Shown here: positions 40,200 through 53,000 of the stretch, in pieces
Numbering within the stretch: position 1 is the stretch's first letter
Layout: each line of letters starts with the position of its first letter
Source: Orthonyx spaldingii
Lineage: Eukaryota > Chordata > Aves > Passeriformes > Orthonychidae
Direction of reading: 5' to 3'
DNA length: 64,000 nt
NCBI GenBank assembly: GCA_013397795.1
Contig: VZTJ01004192.1
Span: 1,043,443 to 1,107,442, forward strand
Program-made: the position numbers and the translations under genes
Notes under the pieces: generated by a model
What the model was told of the DNA's origin: nothing
Seen by the model: only the letters and a program-made list of their open reading frames with translations
Databases searched by the model: none

Positions 40200-43100
40200 A
40201 AGATTTGTTGGATGGCAGTAACATCAGGGAGAGACGGTGAAAGCGAACTCAGAGTCACTTGTGACGGATTACTGGTAACAGGATCACCTCTTGGACCTAA
40301 AATTGGACCTAGAGGCAATTCAGGCAGTTGTTGGAAAACCTGGCAGAGGCTCGTCTACCTGCTGTTTGGTTTAAGCACTTGTGCAAAACTCCCCAATGTT
40401 ATAATGGAATTTTGTGTGACTTGGTTACATTAATGAATAACTCTTGCCTGCAGCTGTTAGTCTGCAAGAAAACACTCAGCCTCACGTCACCCCCTTATGT
40501 GCTCTTGATATCTTTTCCACAGATTCTGCATGTTTCCTTTAATCAGCAAGACAATTTCCTCTAAATGTCACTTGGTCAAATGAGATTGCTCACGGTGAAT
40601 GACTAGGGAGAGCTGAGGTCGCCTGTGCAGGCAGGGAAGCAAAGGGGTGTGGGAGTGCTTTCCCCCAGTCCCATCCTATAGTGAGGGAAGAGTGCACAGG
40701 ACTCTGAGAGGAAGAAAGGAGAGTTTTGGCAAGGATTGGGGAGCTGGTGAAGGTGAGAGTGAGGCTGCATTTCTTGTGACACACTGCACAAACGTGCCCT
40801 ACTGAGCTTTCTGCAGAGCTTTTGCAGCTGGGTCACACCTAGCCAAGTTCATCTTCACTTGGGATTTCTGGCTAGCAGGAAAGACTGTAAACTTTTGCAG
40901 GCTATCCCCATCTCAAGACCAGATTTAAAATGACTTGCAGAGGGAGGGAAAGATGACAGTTTTGTTTTCTTGATTTTCTGGGAGGGCTGGTTGTCTTAGA
41001 TGTTCTCTTAGGCTGTGATTCCTACCTCTTTCCCTCAAAAAAATGTTTGTCAAGGTCATCCAGATTATTGTCAAACTGAAGTCTAAATGAATAGTAATAA
41101 TAAAAGGGATTATGCAGACAAAAATCATTCTTCACTAATAGTTTATGAAAACTTTCTACTCCATGGTATAAGATTATTTCTGATTGATTTTTTTAAGTGC
41201 TAAGCAGATGCTCCACTGTAATGAGAGGAAACAGAAGTGGAAAGCATGGAGGCTCATACTTAAACAAATGAACAGATGTAAGGAGTGGAAAACAACAAGA
41301 TAAACAAATGAATACTTTGAGTAAACAACCTAAAACAAATAGGAAAAAAACCACAAACAATCAGCCTGCACCAGTCTGGAGCTGGTATTAATCACTCTCC
41401 CAAACTTTTCAGTTTTTTTTTTTTTAAATCAAAGTTGAAAACGAAATTTTTTAGCAATTTTGCAGTATACCTTTGTGTGGAAATCCCTGCTACTGCCACA
41501 GTGCTGGCGCTCATCTCAGAGTCCTGACAAGGTTGCTGTAATGCTCACTGCTGCCTTTCCACCCTCTGAAGCAAACTGAGGGCTGGGGAAGGCAGGAGAC
41601 ATGCTCAAGGTGTAACCCAGATTCTGTAGGAGAACCATACCAGGGACTTAGCATCTTTTGGGTGTTCTGATGGTTCCTCCAAAACTGCAGCTTGGCTGTT
41701 GAGCTCCCGGAGATGGAAAGCCTCTGTAAACTATCTGACCTTTCATCCTAGAAGACACACATCATACACTTGTTATAGACCATAGTAAGTAGCTCCCATA
41801 CCTGTACAGTTTTCTTGGTGTCTACCAGATACAGGGACTTATGGTATACTCTGCACAGATGCTGACTTTGGTATCAGTGCTTCTGCTGGGGTGTGCAGGG
41901 GAGCAGGAGCCAGAAATGCCACTTCAAACTGGACAGGAATGTCTAGATGGAATCTGTCTCTTGTTAGATGTCAAAAACCCTTCTCAGTCCAAAACACCAA
42001 GCTCGGGAGTTTTCTGTTTCCAGGGACTGGCATTGAAAATTTGGATGTGACAGTCTTTCTCTCTGCTCCCTATGTCAGCTGATGAAAATTGCTTTTCCTG
42101 TGTCTCCAGCCTCTGCTTGGTCTTTCCTTTTGTCTCTGCTTAAATGTGCATCTGCACAGAAAGGAGCTAGACCCGAGGCTTTTTTGGATCTGCTTTTCTG
42201 CAGAGCTGCTCTCCTGGCTAACAGGCTCTGCTCTGTTCTCCTCTATTAAAGGGCTTTGCATAACACACAGACAGCATTTAGGGAAAACAAGCCCCAAACA
42301 CAGCTGCTGGTGCATCTGAAAAGGGGGTCAGTGTTGAGCATCATACTACCAAACTCCACTGTTCTCTGCCTCACTGCTGAGGGTAGTTGCTGCTGCCTGG
42401 CATTTTTCTGTGCAAAACTGGGGGCCAACTCAGTCTAGACAGACTGAGCCTGGCACTGATGTGGCCTCATCCTCTGCCTTGATGGTAACTGTGGTAATGG
42501 CAAGCAGAGACAAAGGGAATGATGAGCCCTAGTCCCCACCAGGGCAGGAGAACAGCTGTTGCTTAACTTAGGGATGCTCAGTTTTTTCTGCTAGAAAGTC
42601 CTTCAATAAAGAGCACATGTTCTAAGTAGCTGATGAATTTCATGCCCTGACATTTCTGTGATAAGGAAAAGATGGGCAGCACCTGATTTCTGAAAAACAT
42701 TTAGACATTTTTGCAAGCGCTTACATAATTTTAACCCAGTATCTCATTACCTGCTTTTGAACAAGGTTATTATTCATTCTTTATAAGATCTCCTCCTCTC
42801 TCCCTGTCATCATTTATCCTTCTTAATTAACAAATGGCATCAATTAAAGTGTCAAATACACTCTGCACAGAACATGCCAAAGCCACGTTCTGTTGTATGT
42901 TGAAGTGAGAACATCCCCCTGTGGCTCGGCAGAGACAAGGATAGAAAATCTTGTCTGAAATGCAATTGCTTGCAAGCCCTGCCTGTAAGGAAGGATGGCA
43001 CTTGTCTTGCACGGAGGAGCAGACCTGACAGCCACAAACCTCTCTTCTGAAATTCTACCCGTTAATTTAGATGGTTGGCTACTTGGGGTGGGAAAAAGCT

Positions 43101-45144
43101 TATTGCTTGGCCCTTATCTTAAATTATTTCAGCCAACTGGTCCGTGGGCTGGTCAGTGCTGAATATCTGGGCTCCCAGGAGAGTCATCAGGAGCTGAGGA
43201 GAAGAGAAGAGCATTACCAGAGCGTGATGCAAATCCCTGGTTTACATATCTATTTTAGGATAGAATGAATCACCCTCTCCTGTGGAGAGGCAGGTAGCTC
43301 TGAGGGAAACGAAGCCTGCCTGAGCCCTGAATCTCTCCTGAGCACAGTGTACCCCAGTGACTGCTGTGTCTAGGTAGTTAATTTTTTGGCAGCTGAAATT
43401 AGCTGAGCTGTTCCACAGTGTTTAGTGTGGCATGAGGGCAGGCTGACTCTTCATCAGGGGATTCATCAGAATGCTTAATCAAAATGTATTACAGTAAAGG
43501 GCATTTAGAGGGCATGACCATCATTTTCTAGGAACAAATACTACTTATCCACTAGGGCCTAATGGTACGAGCCCTTCACTGTGAACACTCTGCTTATTGC
43601 AGGTCCATTGTATGAGGCAAACTCTAATTTCTGCTCGTGCAGATGGAGCAGAAATGCAATTTGTGCAGCCCAGAGCAAGCAGGTAATGTTCTTCCCCCGA
43701 GCATTAGTTCATGATGTGACTCTAAGCGAGTCCCCTACTCCCACTTACCTGTGCTCCTGCTCTCCCAGGCAGACCGCAAAAAAGCATTACTGGTTTGGCA
43801 GGGACCTGTTGACTGCCCATTAGGTCTTTGAATCACTTTGAATTAGTTTTCACCTAAGAACTGAGGTCAGGGGCTCAAACCCTGTTGTTCTAGAGGCTGT
43901 AAAAATGCACAGTGAAAAAGGAGTTTGGAGAGGATTTTGGAAATAACAGTACTGTGCAAAACTGGTAAAACAATTGATGCTTGTTAAAATGTACACATAT
44001 GTAACCCAATGCAGGCTTCCAGCTGCCAGTCACAGTAACACCTTCCCCTTTGGTAAGATTTTTGTGTTTTCTGTGCCTACTGCCATTGTACCGTGGTGCC
44101 AGCACTCAGAAATCCTGCAGGAACACCCTCTCTCCCTGCATCAAACTACAGTAGGTCCCAAAGCAGAGTGCAGTTTTCCATGTCCTGGGCAATGCAATAA
44201 GGCCAGAAGGAATTACTTCCCTGGTAAAACATAAACTGGCAGATTAAATAGCTCTTGCTTTTCCCAACCGAAGGGCAGGTGGAACTGCAGTGCAGTGCTT
44301 TAATACTGACTGATGGGAGGAAATCTAAAGCTCAATAATTACATTTTTTAAAAACCCAAAGTGCAATTCATGGGATGTGCATGCACCTCAAGGGACTCCC
44401 GTGGCAGTACGCCAAGGTCAGAGAGGCATTCTCAAGAGAAATGCCAATGTTTTATCTTGATTCAAATTTGGTAATTGCAATGTGTGTGCCTGGTGGACTG
44501 CTGCTACTGCCTTTCTCTTCCAGACCTCCCCTTGCTCTGCATCTCTTGCTCAGTGAAGCTTGACTCAGGTGAGGCACAAATAATACAATTCAATTCAAAC
44601 CTAGGACAAATAAGGCAGTGTTTGTGTTTTCTGGCAGAAAATAATTCTGATAGACAACTTCCATGTCAGTTTATTTCTTAAGCCATGCACACACTCAACC
44701 CATTTCCACTAGGTGAAAGCCTAGGATTTGGGAAATCTCCTTGGCTTGTTTGGGTAATTCATTCGATAAAAGCTTTGTTCAAGAAGGCATCTCCACTCAG
44801 CAAAATACCAAAGTTTATACTGAAATTTAAGCAAATGCAGAAATCCTGCTGAATAGAAAAGGATTTGTTAGGTGTGTAATGGTAGCTTTGTGCTTAAATA
44901 TTTGTCTAACAAGAGTGGTATTAAACAGATGCTTGTGTGACTTTCTTGAATGGAAATCTGAGAGGGTATTGCAATAGGAAAATATCCCAAATCTGGGTTG
45001 ATAAGCTGTCTGGAGCACTGGGTGGATGCAGCTGTCTGTCTGTGAATGGCTTCTGGTCTGTATCAGGGAGGGACAGATATGCTGCAGATGACAATTTGCC
45101 AATCGGGGTGACTCAAAGCCTTTTTTTCTGCAGGATGTGAAAAA
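40200..45144. other. Gene-free unique sequence
   Basis: No gene or RNA gene is recognised. Frames are at most about 106 codons and overlap on both strands. A T run lies near 41414-41426. The last 200 bases may include poorly preserved sequence of the old CR1 that starts near 45145, but I could not follow it with confidence. Confidence 0.55.
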
Positions 45145-45720
45145 CACATTGGAAACAACAGCCCTGCATGGGGTAAAAAAACCTTCAGAACTTTACACAT
45201 GTAGTTATGGGCTCTAAAGTGACTGCTGCCAGTAAGAAAAGAAGTTTTAGAGCTTCAACATCTGCTCGGTCCTCGTTAGTAGTTATGCTAAAAATCATTA
45301 GGAAAAATGAACAGAAAATCCCCCCAGGCTGCTGCTTAAATGCGTGGTGTTTTTACATCTTGAGTGCTGCGTGCAATTTGTTTGTCTAGCTCAAAAATGA
45401 ACTAGCAGATCTGGGCAACCTCCAAAGCAAGGCAAGAAGGATTATCAGTAGTATGGAACAGCTTTCTCTAAGGGATGATTAAATGGTCCAAGGCTGCTTG
45501 GTGTCGAGAAAAAAACGGTGTCTAGGGGGAAGATACAGGGGAAAACTATAGAAGTATGAGTTCGGTGGAGAGGGGCAGGTTGGTTGGTCTTACAACTCAG
45601 GAGTCTAGGACATCAAATGAAATTATTGAGTAGCAGATTTGGTACAAACAAAAGAAGCCTTTGGATTTTTTTCCCACAGTAGTAAATTATGTTGCCAAAG
45701 TTATTGCCGAAATGGAATCA
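45145..45720 (+). mobile_element. Ancient CR1 LINE fragment (3' half of ORF2)
   Basis: This is a decayed copy of an old amniote CR1 lineage, in sense orientation. The frame from 45207 begins MGSK and contains MLKIIRKNEQK, resembling the segment after the reverse-transcriptase palm in CR1 ORF2. Later nucleotide blocks also fit: GCTGCGTGCAATTTG, where the family has its Y-C-V-Q-F codons; AGTATGGAACAGCTTTC; CACCAAATGAAATTA-like sequence near 45613; and GTAGCAGATTTGGTACAAAC. Many indels and stops break the frame, and neither the 5' end nor the 3' terminus is present. It predates the younger CR1 at 48973. Subfamily and exact limits are uncertain. Confidence 0.75.
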
Positions 45721-47039
45721 GATTTTGAATTGCCTTTTAAGCTGGGGAGCAAGACCTAAAGTTTTCATAGGGGAGGATCCTCTAACAGAAAAGGGCACAA
45801 AAATGTCCTGAACCACCTAGGAAAGATCTTTTTCAGTTAGCAATTTAAGCCCTTGCTGTCACAGAAAGGGAGTCTTGTGATCTTTCCCAAAGATTTAGGA
45901 ACCCCATATTAAAACTAGTTAACATTTTCCTAACCTACTCTTCTAGCTGGAAATCTGTCATTGACAGACATGAACCATCTTCTAAATTGCCAGCCTTAAT
46001 TTATTCATGACTTAGGTAAATGTATTTGCTCTTGTACCAGCCTTAACCCTCAGCATAAGAGCCTTTTCTTTCTCCCCTGGTGTTTATTGCCCTCATATAT
46101 TTTGTAAAATTGCAGAAAAACAGTGTTGCAGGGAAACATTCATAGTTAAGTAGTCCTTACCCTCACTTCAAAGCCAATTCAGTCATCCTGATAAAATTCC
46201 TGATTGATATTTGTGTAACCCATTTATGAAGACATTGAGCAAACATCCACACTGCACTTGGCAGATGCATGCTGGTGTTTTGCTTCTCCACCTTCACATT
46301 CAGGAACAGAAAATGTGCTGCTTCATTTTTAACTTCAAAGGGGAGAATTAAAAGAGAAGGTGGAAGAATAAAAAAGCTTACTCTCTAGCCATCTAGGCAA
46401 ACCAGACAGGAATAAATACATAAAAGGAACAGTCAAAAGGGTCAAATTCTTGGATTATAGCACAAATGCTTTAAGTAGAAGCTCAGAGTAACTGTGTGTT
46501 ACCCATGAGGAAAAAAAAATTAAAGGGATTACAGTCAAACAGTGTAGTAAAAAAAGCCACTAAGGAAAGCTAGAAGTAATGTTTCAACACTCATATACAC
46601 ACACAAAAAGACATGCCCAGATTCTGGAAAGTTAAATGCTAAACCCTAAGAAGAAGAGCCATGGGGGAAAAAAAGGGGGAGTGGGGAGTGGGTGTGGAGC
46701 TGAGCCTGCTAAATGCTCTTTCCACCTCCTACATATATCAGAAATAGGGATGTTGCTGTCAGTTCTGTAGGGATAATAAATGATTGAGGCACAGTCAGGG
46801 GCACCCAGAGAGGATCAGACTATGTAATAAAAAGGCATTAAAAAAATTCGTTTTTATGAAAGTGAGAAAGCTTTCTGATATTGCAACATCTCTTTCTGGG
46901 GTGCTTTTCTGGCCATCTAACTCTAATTAAATTACTGATAGAAAAGGTTTCCAAGTAAATTAGTAGGAAGAATAGTAACCAATTGCAAAAGCTAACTAAT
47001 ATTCACACAAGAGGTGTCAAGGAATGTAAGTATGAAAGT
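45721..47039. other. AT-rich spacer between two old CR1 fragments
   Basis: There are no open frames of note on either strand, in keeping with high AT content. The segment 46320-46630 is A-rich and could be further decayed CR1 sequence upstream of the 47 kb fragment, but I found no block I could align by eye. Otherwise nothing is recognised. Confidence 0.45.
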
Positions 47040-47830
47040 GTTGACCTACCATCTCTGTTCTTTTCATGTACTCTTTAAATAGCTCTTGGTACCACGGGAA
47101 TGGAAAGTGGAAAATATAACAAATATTTTTGAAGTAAAGTCTTGGAGCATCTGGTGTAAGTTGTAATTAAGAATGGAATGAGTAGACATTTGGATAAATT
47201 GATCTAGTAAGGAAAAAAACAACTATGCAGTTTTTATAAAAAGAAGCCATTACCATACAAATCTATTGAAGCTGTCTGCAACATGTATATTAATAACAGG
47301 AATCCAATCAATACAAAGTACTGTGTTTATTAAAGCTTTGGACAGAGATTCTCTGACTGAAGTCTTTTAAAGATATCATGGGATAAGAGAAAAGGTTAGT
47401 TAATTTTTCTGTCTTGTTCCTATGTATTAATTGTTTATTATTCATTTATTCCAAATAATTTTTTTCCTCTCTTAAAAGATAAGTAATGAAGTGAAGAGGT
47501 AATGGCAGTCTATACAATGGTCCTAGGACCTGATATGTTCTGCATAGCCAGAGGTGATTGCAAAAGGAGGGATTAGGAAGTAATAAAATTTCCCAGTATT
47601 TTCATGCTACTCCAGAAACACAAATCTAAAATTGCCACTGAAATGTTGAAGACATTAAGTGACTGGCTGATAAAGTAGCAGGCAGAATTCAGTGTCAATA
47701 AATGCAAAGTAATACAGTGGAGAATGGTGCTAGGTATGTGTACATAATAAGGGGCTTAGGTGAAATGTTTTCCAGGAAAGAGAGATTGAAATTATGGTCA
47801 GTTCAATATATGAAAATATGGTGAGTTCAC
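47040..47830 (+). mobile_element. Ancient CR1 LINE fragment (reverse-transcriptase region)
   Basis: A second decayed copy of an old CR1 lineage, in sense orientation. Recognisable blocks occur in the family's order: AATTAAGAATGGAATGAG and GTAGACATTTGGAT (47168-47195); CAGTTTTTATAAAAAGAAGC and CAAATCTATTGAA (47229-47270); AAAGCTTTGGACA (47332); CATGGGATAAGAGAAAAGG (47379-47397); GTCCTAGGACCTG (47520-47532), the codons of the V-L-G-P motif; then GTGACTGGCTGATAAAGTAG and TTCAGTGTCAATAAATGC (47660-47706). The copy is riddled with indels and stops and has no 3' terminus. Together the blocks cover much of the RT domain. Confidence 0.75.
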
Positions 47831-48397
47831 AACACCCAAAACTTTTTTTTTTCATCTCTCTTCTCCCGTTAAACTAAATGTTATAATATCATTCTAAGAA
47901 GGCTGTAGATCCTGCTAGGTCTCAAGGTCCTTCCTCCAATATCCTCCCTGTTATAAGAGTGCAGACCTGTGGTATTGTAGTGTCTTTATGTCTACATACA
48001 TAAGAACTTTGCATTTTCCTAATTCAAAGTGCTGAGCCCTTCAATTTAGTTGACTTCCATGTCTATTTTCCCTAGTTTATCAAAATTTGCCAGTCCAGAT
48101 CTGGAAACAGAAAACTGTAGATGTCAAAGTGAAACACTCCATCTGGGCAGTGGAAGTAATTAACCACAGGGAGAGATTGCCCGAAGGTGACAGCAAACCA
48201 TCCTTCACATCAACTTTTTGAGCGAGATCGAATTTCTCTGCTCTGAGGTCAGTGTTGGTTCAGGAGCAGGACTTTGGACTTGACACTGGCTGAACTCTTC
48301 TGCTCCACGCTCCCCACTTCAGCTCTCTCGATGCCTCTCTCCTCACCATCATCTCTACCGTACATGCACTTCTCCCCAACAAAACACTGCTCGAAAC
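47831..48397. other. Gene-free unique sequence
   Basis: No coding frame or recognised repeat is present between the old CR1 fragment and the tandem repeat. A T run lies near 47844-47853. Confidence 0.55.
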
Positions 48398-48627
48398 GTA
48401 TTGCATTTACTAATTAGGATAGCAGTTACTAATTAAGTTTAAATTCCAATGTACCAATCAAATTTTATTTCCTAATTGTGCTACATTATCACTAATTAGA
48501 ATAGCAGTTTTTACTTAATGGATTATATTTAAATTAAGATGTCTCCATCCAATGTTTTTTCCTACTTACATTTTAACTAATTGGTACCGCAATTATTAAG
48601 TTACATTGAAATTGAAAATCTATCAGG
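48398..48627. repeat. Diverged tandem repeat, about 84-bp unit, three copies
   Basis: Units begin at 48409 (ACTAATTAGGATAGCAGTT), 48491 (ACTAATTAGAATAGCAGTT) and 48576 (ACTAATTGGTACCGCAATT), giving periods of 82 and 85 bp. The ends of units also match: CCAATCAAATTTTATTTCCT against CCATCCAATGTTTTTTCCT, then ACATTATC or ACATTTTA just before each restart. The related TTGCATTT just before 48409 suggests a partial earlier unit. Copy 3 is incomplete. Each unit carries TAATTA-type cores. Divergence implies an old duplication. I do not recognise the unit as a known satellite. Confidence 0.65.
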
Positions 48628-48972
48628 CTGGTAGGGAATCATATGATAGTTTGTTTACGTCTGTATGATACTAGTAGGAATGATTAAGATACAGTCCAGT
48701 TAATTAGTTCTGGAATCAAAATAATTTTGTAAGTGTTTGAATAGGAAGTACGAGTAGACTAGTCCCTTGCCACAGCATTAAGGAGTGGCTTATTATTGGC
48801 TCAGTAAAAATCTAATGTGGTTATGGGTACTAATCAGCTCAGATTCTATCTGCAAATGTTTGGGCTCAGTTTCAGGAGGGTATTTAAACATATGCTTACA
48901 TTTAAACATGTTCTTGCTGGTTGTCCCACATTTCTGAATCAATCTTTTGGTTCCTACTTGTCAACACTTTAC
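48628..48972. other. AT-rich unique sequence
   Basis: No open frame or repeat is recognised. A segment near 48690-48740 (GTTAATTAGTTCTGG) recalls the TAATTAG start of the upstream tandem units but could not be aligned as another copy. Confidence 0.45.
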
Positions 48973-50010
48973 CCATTCTGTGATCCTGTGATTTAAGGTT
49001 GGAAGGGGCCACTGGGGGTCATCTGATCCAACTTCCCTGCTTGAGCAGGTTTCCCTAGAGCATTGTGCTCTGGATTGTGTTCAGATGGTTCTTGAATATC
49101 TCCAGTGAAGGAGACTCCAGAAACTCTCTGGGCAGCCTACTCCAGTGCTCTGTCACCTACTCTTGTTCAGGTGAAACTTCCTGTGCATCAGTTTCTGCTC
49201 AGTGCCTCTTGTCTTATTGCTTGGCACCACTGAGAGGAGTCTGGTTCCATCCTCTTGATATGGTCTCTTCAGTTAATCATATACATTGATAAGGTCCCTC
49301 TCAATCTTCTCTGATCTGGGCTAAACTGGCCAAGCTCCGTCAGTCTTTTCTCCTAAGAGAGTTTTTCCAGTCTCCTCATCATCTTTGTCACTCTCCACTG
49401 GACCTGCTCCGGGAGCTCCATGTCTCTCTTGTCCTGAGGAGACCAGAACTGGACACAGCACTTCAGATGCACCTCACCAGGGCTGAGTAAAGGGGCAAGA
49501 TCACCCCCTTCAACCTGTTAGCAATGCTCTTCCTAATGCACCCCAGGATACCACTGGCCTTCTTGGCCCCCAGGGCACACTGCTGGCTCATGGACAGCTC
49601 GTTGTTCACCAGGACCCCCAGATCCTTCTCCACAGAGCTGCTTTCCAGCAGCTCAGTCCCAGCCTGTGCTGGTGCCTGGGGTTATTCTTCCACAGGTGCA
49701 AGACCCTGAAGTTACCTTTGCTAAATTTTAGACAGTTCCTCTCTGCCCATCTGTCCAACCTGTCAAGGTCCTGCTGAAGGGCTGCACAGCCCTCTTGGGA
49801 ATCAACCACTTCTCCCAGCCTTGTGTTGTCAATGAACTTGCTGAGGAGGCATCTGCCCCTTTATTCAAGTCATGGGTGAACAAGTTAAACAAACCTGAGC
49901 CCAGTATTGATCCCTGTGGGATACCACTAGTGACAGGCCTCCAAGTGGACACTGTGCTACTGATCACAGTCTTGAGACATGCCGTTCAGGCAGCTCTCAA
50001 TCCATCAGTT
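48973..50010 (-). mobile_element. CR1 LINE, 5'-truncated, antisense
   Basis: This is the clearest transposon in the window. Read on the minus strand, it starts within the reverse-transcriptase region at about 50010 and ends at 48973 with a CR1 tail (ATCACAGGATCACAGAATG), without poly-A. The encoded protein shows GIPQGSILG (near 49900), then SKFIDNTRLG, where CR1 enzymes have the catalytic FADD, then CAALQQDLDRLDRWAERN and LHLWKNNPRHQHRLG. The active-site change to FIDN and a frameshift between the first two blocks, near 49860, show it is dead. The full element is several kilobases, so roughly the last kilobase is present. It is better preserved than the copies at 45 and 47 kb, so it is younger. 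Subfamily not assigned. Confidence 0.95.
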
Positions 50011-53000
50011 CTTTTGTGATGGCTAAAAGAAAAAGGACTTTGAAGTGTTACTGACCATGCTGTTCCCTGTTCTGTAACACCATCTAAATAGATGTTGGTA
50101 ATGCTGCACAAACACAAGGCCATTGCCAAGTGCTGACAATTAGCAAAGAAGTAAATAGCAGCCTTAACAGATACACATCAAAATCCAGCACAGAGGCTTA
50201 TTACCAAGATAGCTAGAGCACAGAGAGGGAATCATCACTGGCTAAAGGAGTTGTGATTCTTGCTCTCTGATGATTGTGACCTTAAAGCAGCATATGGGGG
50301 ACAACATTTCAGATTGTAGCAAATGCCACGACCTGGAGGTTTTTAGTGCCACAGCCCTTCAGAGGAGCACGGTGTGCAAGCTGCAGGCCACACTTGTCCT
50401 TCCCGAGTGCCAGCTGACCCTTGCTGCTAACAACACCTCAGCTCACCAAGAGTGAGGGACTCTGTTCTTGTGAGCAGTGCACATAGGAGTGAAGAGCTAC
50501 AGCCTTGGAAAATCCCTGTATATTTTCCTTTCAGTGCCATTATGAACTTAAGAATGGGGTGGCATTCTTATGGAAACTCTGCCTTTTGTTTTTTGTGATC
50601 CAACGTGTAAATCTTGACTGCTTGAAAGCTGCCAGGCAGTTTTGTAACAGCATCATGACAGAAGAAAATATCTGTGAAAAGAAGTCTAAAATGACTTGGT
50701 ACCCTTTTCAGAGTTGCAATATTGTTAAGAGCAGGTGAGAGTGGGTACAATAATTCAACTGATCTATAACTGGTTAACAACCTTCCTTATAATAAGTGAT
50801 GTTAAAGAGAAACCAGCTAGATAAAATAAATACTTGAGGTAAAACGAGGGTTAAATTGGAAGGAGAGGTTACTGGTGTTTCACAGGCAGAAGGTTCCATT
50901 TAAAACTGTCATTAAATGCAAAGTTTTGTCTCCCTGAGGTTTTAGAAATATTTCAGCAATATCAACTCACCTCACTTCCCCACCCCAAGAGAAGGTAAAT
51001 TTCAAAAAAGGCTCATATTCAGCAATGCTTTTCTCTTCCTCCCAACCTATGCTTTCTGGGCTTTACAGGAGCAGACTGGAACTCCAGAGAAAACCATTAA
51101 GGGGCCTCAGTGCTTTCAAAAAACCTACACCATTTAAGGATAAATGTAGAAGAAAAGATATTAGAAAGTCAGACTGTCCTCATATTAAAAAAGATGGAGT
51201 TTTGAAAGTCCTGTAACAGCTAATGTCATCAAAATCTCCTGGTATATTGAAAAAGAACAGAAAATGTCAATGGAAAACTACTTAATAGAGGCAGAAGAAT
51301 CAGTTTGAGAGGTAGGAGATGATAAGCCAAGCCAGCAATGTATGTTTGAGAGACTGATTGTGTCCTTCATTGTAATGCAGCTATAGACATGAAGGCAGAT
51401 GCTGTCTGATTATTCTTTAACAGTGAACTATGAGGGGATTTTATCCATTTTCTTTCTAATTTACTCTGACTTTGTAAAACCGTGGTACTCCAAGCTCTGC
51501 TCCAGCATGCTAAGGACTCCTGTCTGTACAACGTGAACAAATAATGAAAGACCTCAGCTGTAGTTTTTCATCTGTATAACTTATTTTAAGGCAGAATGTG
51601 TAGTCTTTTTCCCAACAAACTTGGATGGCTTTTAGAGTGTAGGTGCTTTTGACTGAAATGGAGAACCCAGCTGAGAGTCATGGCCAGGCAAATTTCTCAG
51701 AGTTGGGTCAGCTGCAAATGGAAACTACAAATCTGCCACTGGGTGAATACACAAGGGATGCAAGGAAGCATTTGTGGGCTACTCATACCTAATACAGCGT
51801 ATACCCCATCCTCAAATATCTGCATTTCCTCCTCTGTCTTGGGAAGTAACAGAAGCAGGGGGACAGCTTGGGTTAGAAATACAACTGGTAAAATTGCATG
51901 GAGGTGTCCTGATTTACTGCAGTGGCACCTACACTGTACCAAAGAAATGATTTCATGGTCTGCAATTTAATAACCACCTTTGATGCTTATAGCAGGTGCC
52001 CTCAGCCAAACCATACAGGGATCAGTAGGAACATTTCTGATTGAGTTAGTTGCTGTAAGAATATGATGCCATGTCACATCATAACTTTTTTGAGCTATGT
52101 ATTGCTTTTAGTGATGTTTCCACATATTTCTGTTTTCTTAAACTCATGGGGTTTAGCACACCAGCTTTGGATGAAAAAAATAAGTAGTTTTAGACACTTG
52201 CCTTCTGAGTTGCAGTCATCCAAAGAGAAAAATCGCCCTGATTCAGACTAAAGAATGGAAAGAGGACTTAGATGAATGCTGTAGCCATGAGGCTGCAAGC
52301 AGGAAAAGCTTAAATTTTGTTTAGGATGAAGGTGGGGAAACCCAAAACTATGGGATTCCATTTTTGCAAACATTACCCAGTGGGGTTTGGTCATGCTCCA
52401 TGCTATGGCTCAAGACCTTCAGACCTACCATGAAATATATACAAGCTTCATGTATGGCCAGTTTTATATTCAGAGCATTATCTAAATATGGTGTACAGTA
52501 GTGCTCCAACATTCTCTTATAAAAGCATAGAAGGTACAACTGAGCATAAATGGTATGAAATCAATAGGGAAGCATTACCGTTAGAGGCTCTGTTTGCAAA
52601 ATCTGAACTTCAATGTACTATTTTTGTTCTCAGTAATTTAAAAGGTTCAAAAAATTATACAAAGCACCATGTGTGTATGTGTAACTATGATAACTGTGAC
52701 AAACTAGTTAGCAAAACCGAGGAGCTGGTATTTGTTAAGATAGACAGACTGAGTTTACACCAAATTTTCTTTAACTGTAACTCTGGTAGAGAAATATCTT
52801 CTGATCCATCTATGAAATTCTTCCAGCACAGCCCTCACCCCACACAGATGGGAATTCATTTGCTAAAAGGACAGTTGGCAGCAAAGACCATCCTGTGCTT
52901 TGTGGGCTATGTCTCTTCAGGAGACATTATTATGGCAAACACTCCCTCTGTGCTAAGATATTTAAACGGTCTTCCCGGCAATGTTAAAAATGTAAGGTGT

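Noticed and set aside
39870..40433. 187-codon open frame
   Set aside because: It runs through the T/G-rich tract at 40109-40199, which lacks stops in this register and yields runs of F, L and G; no domain is recognisable.
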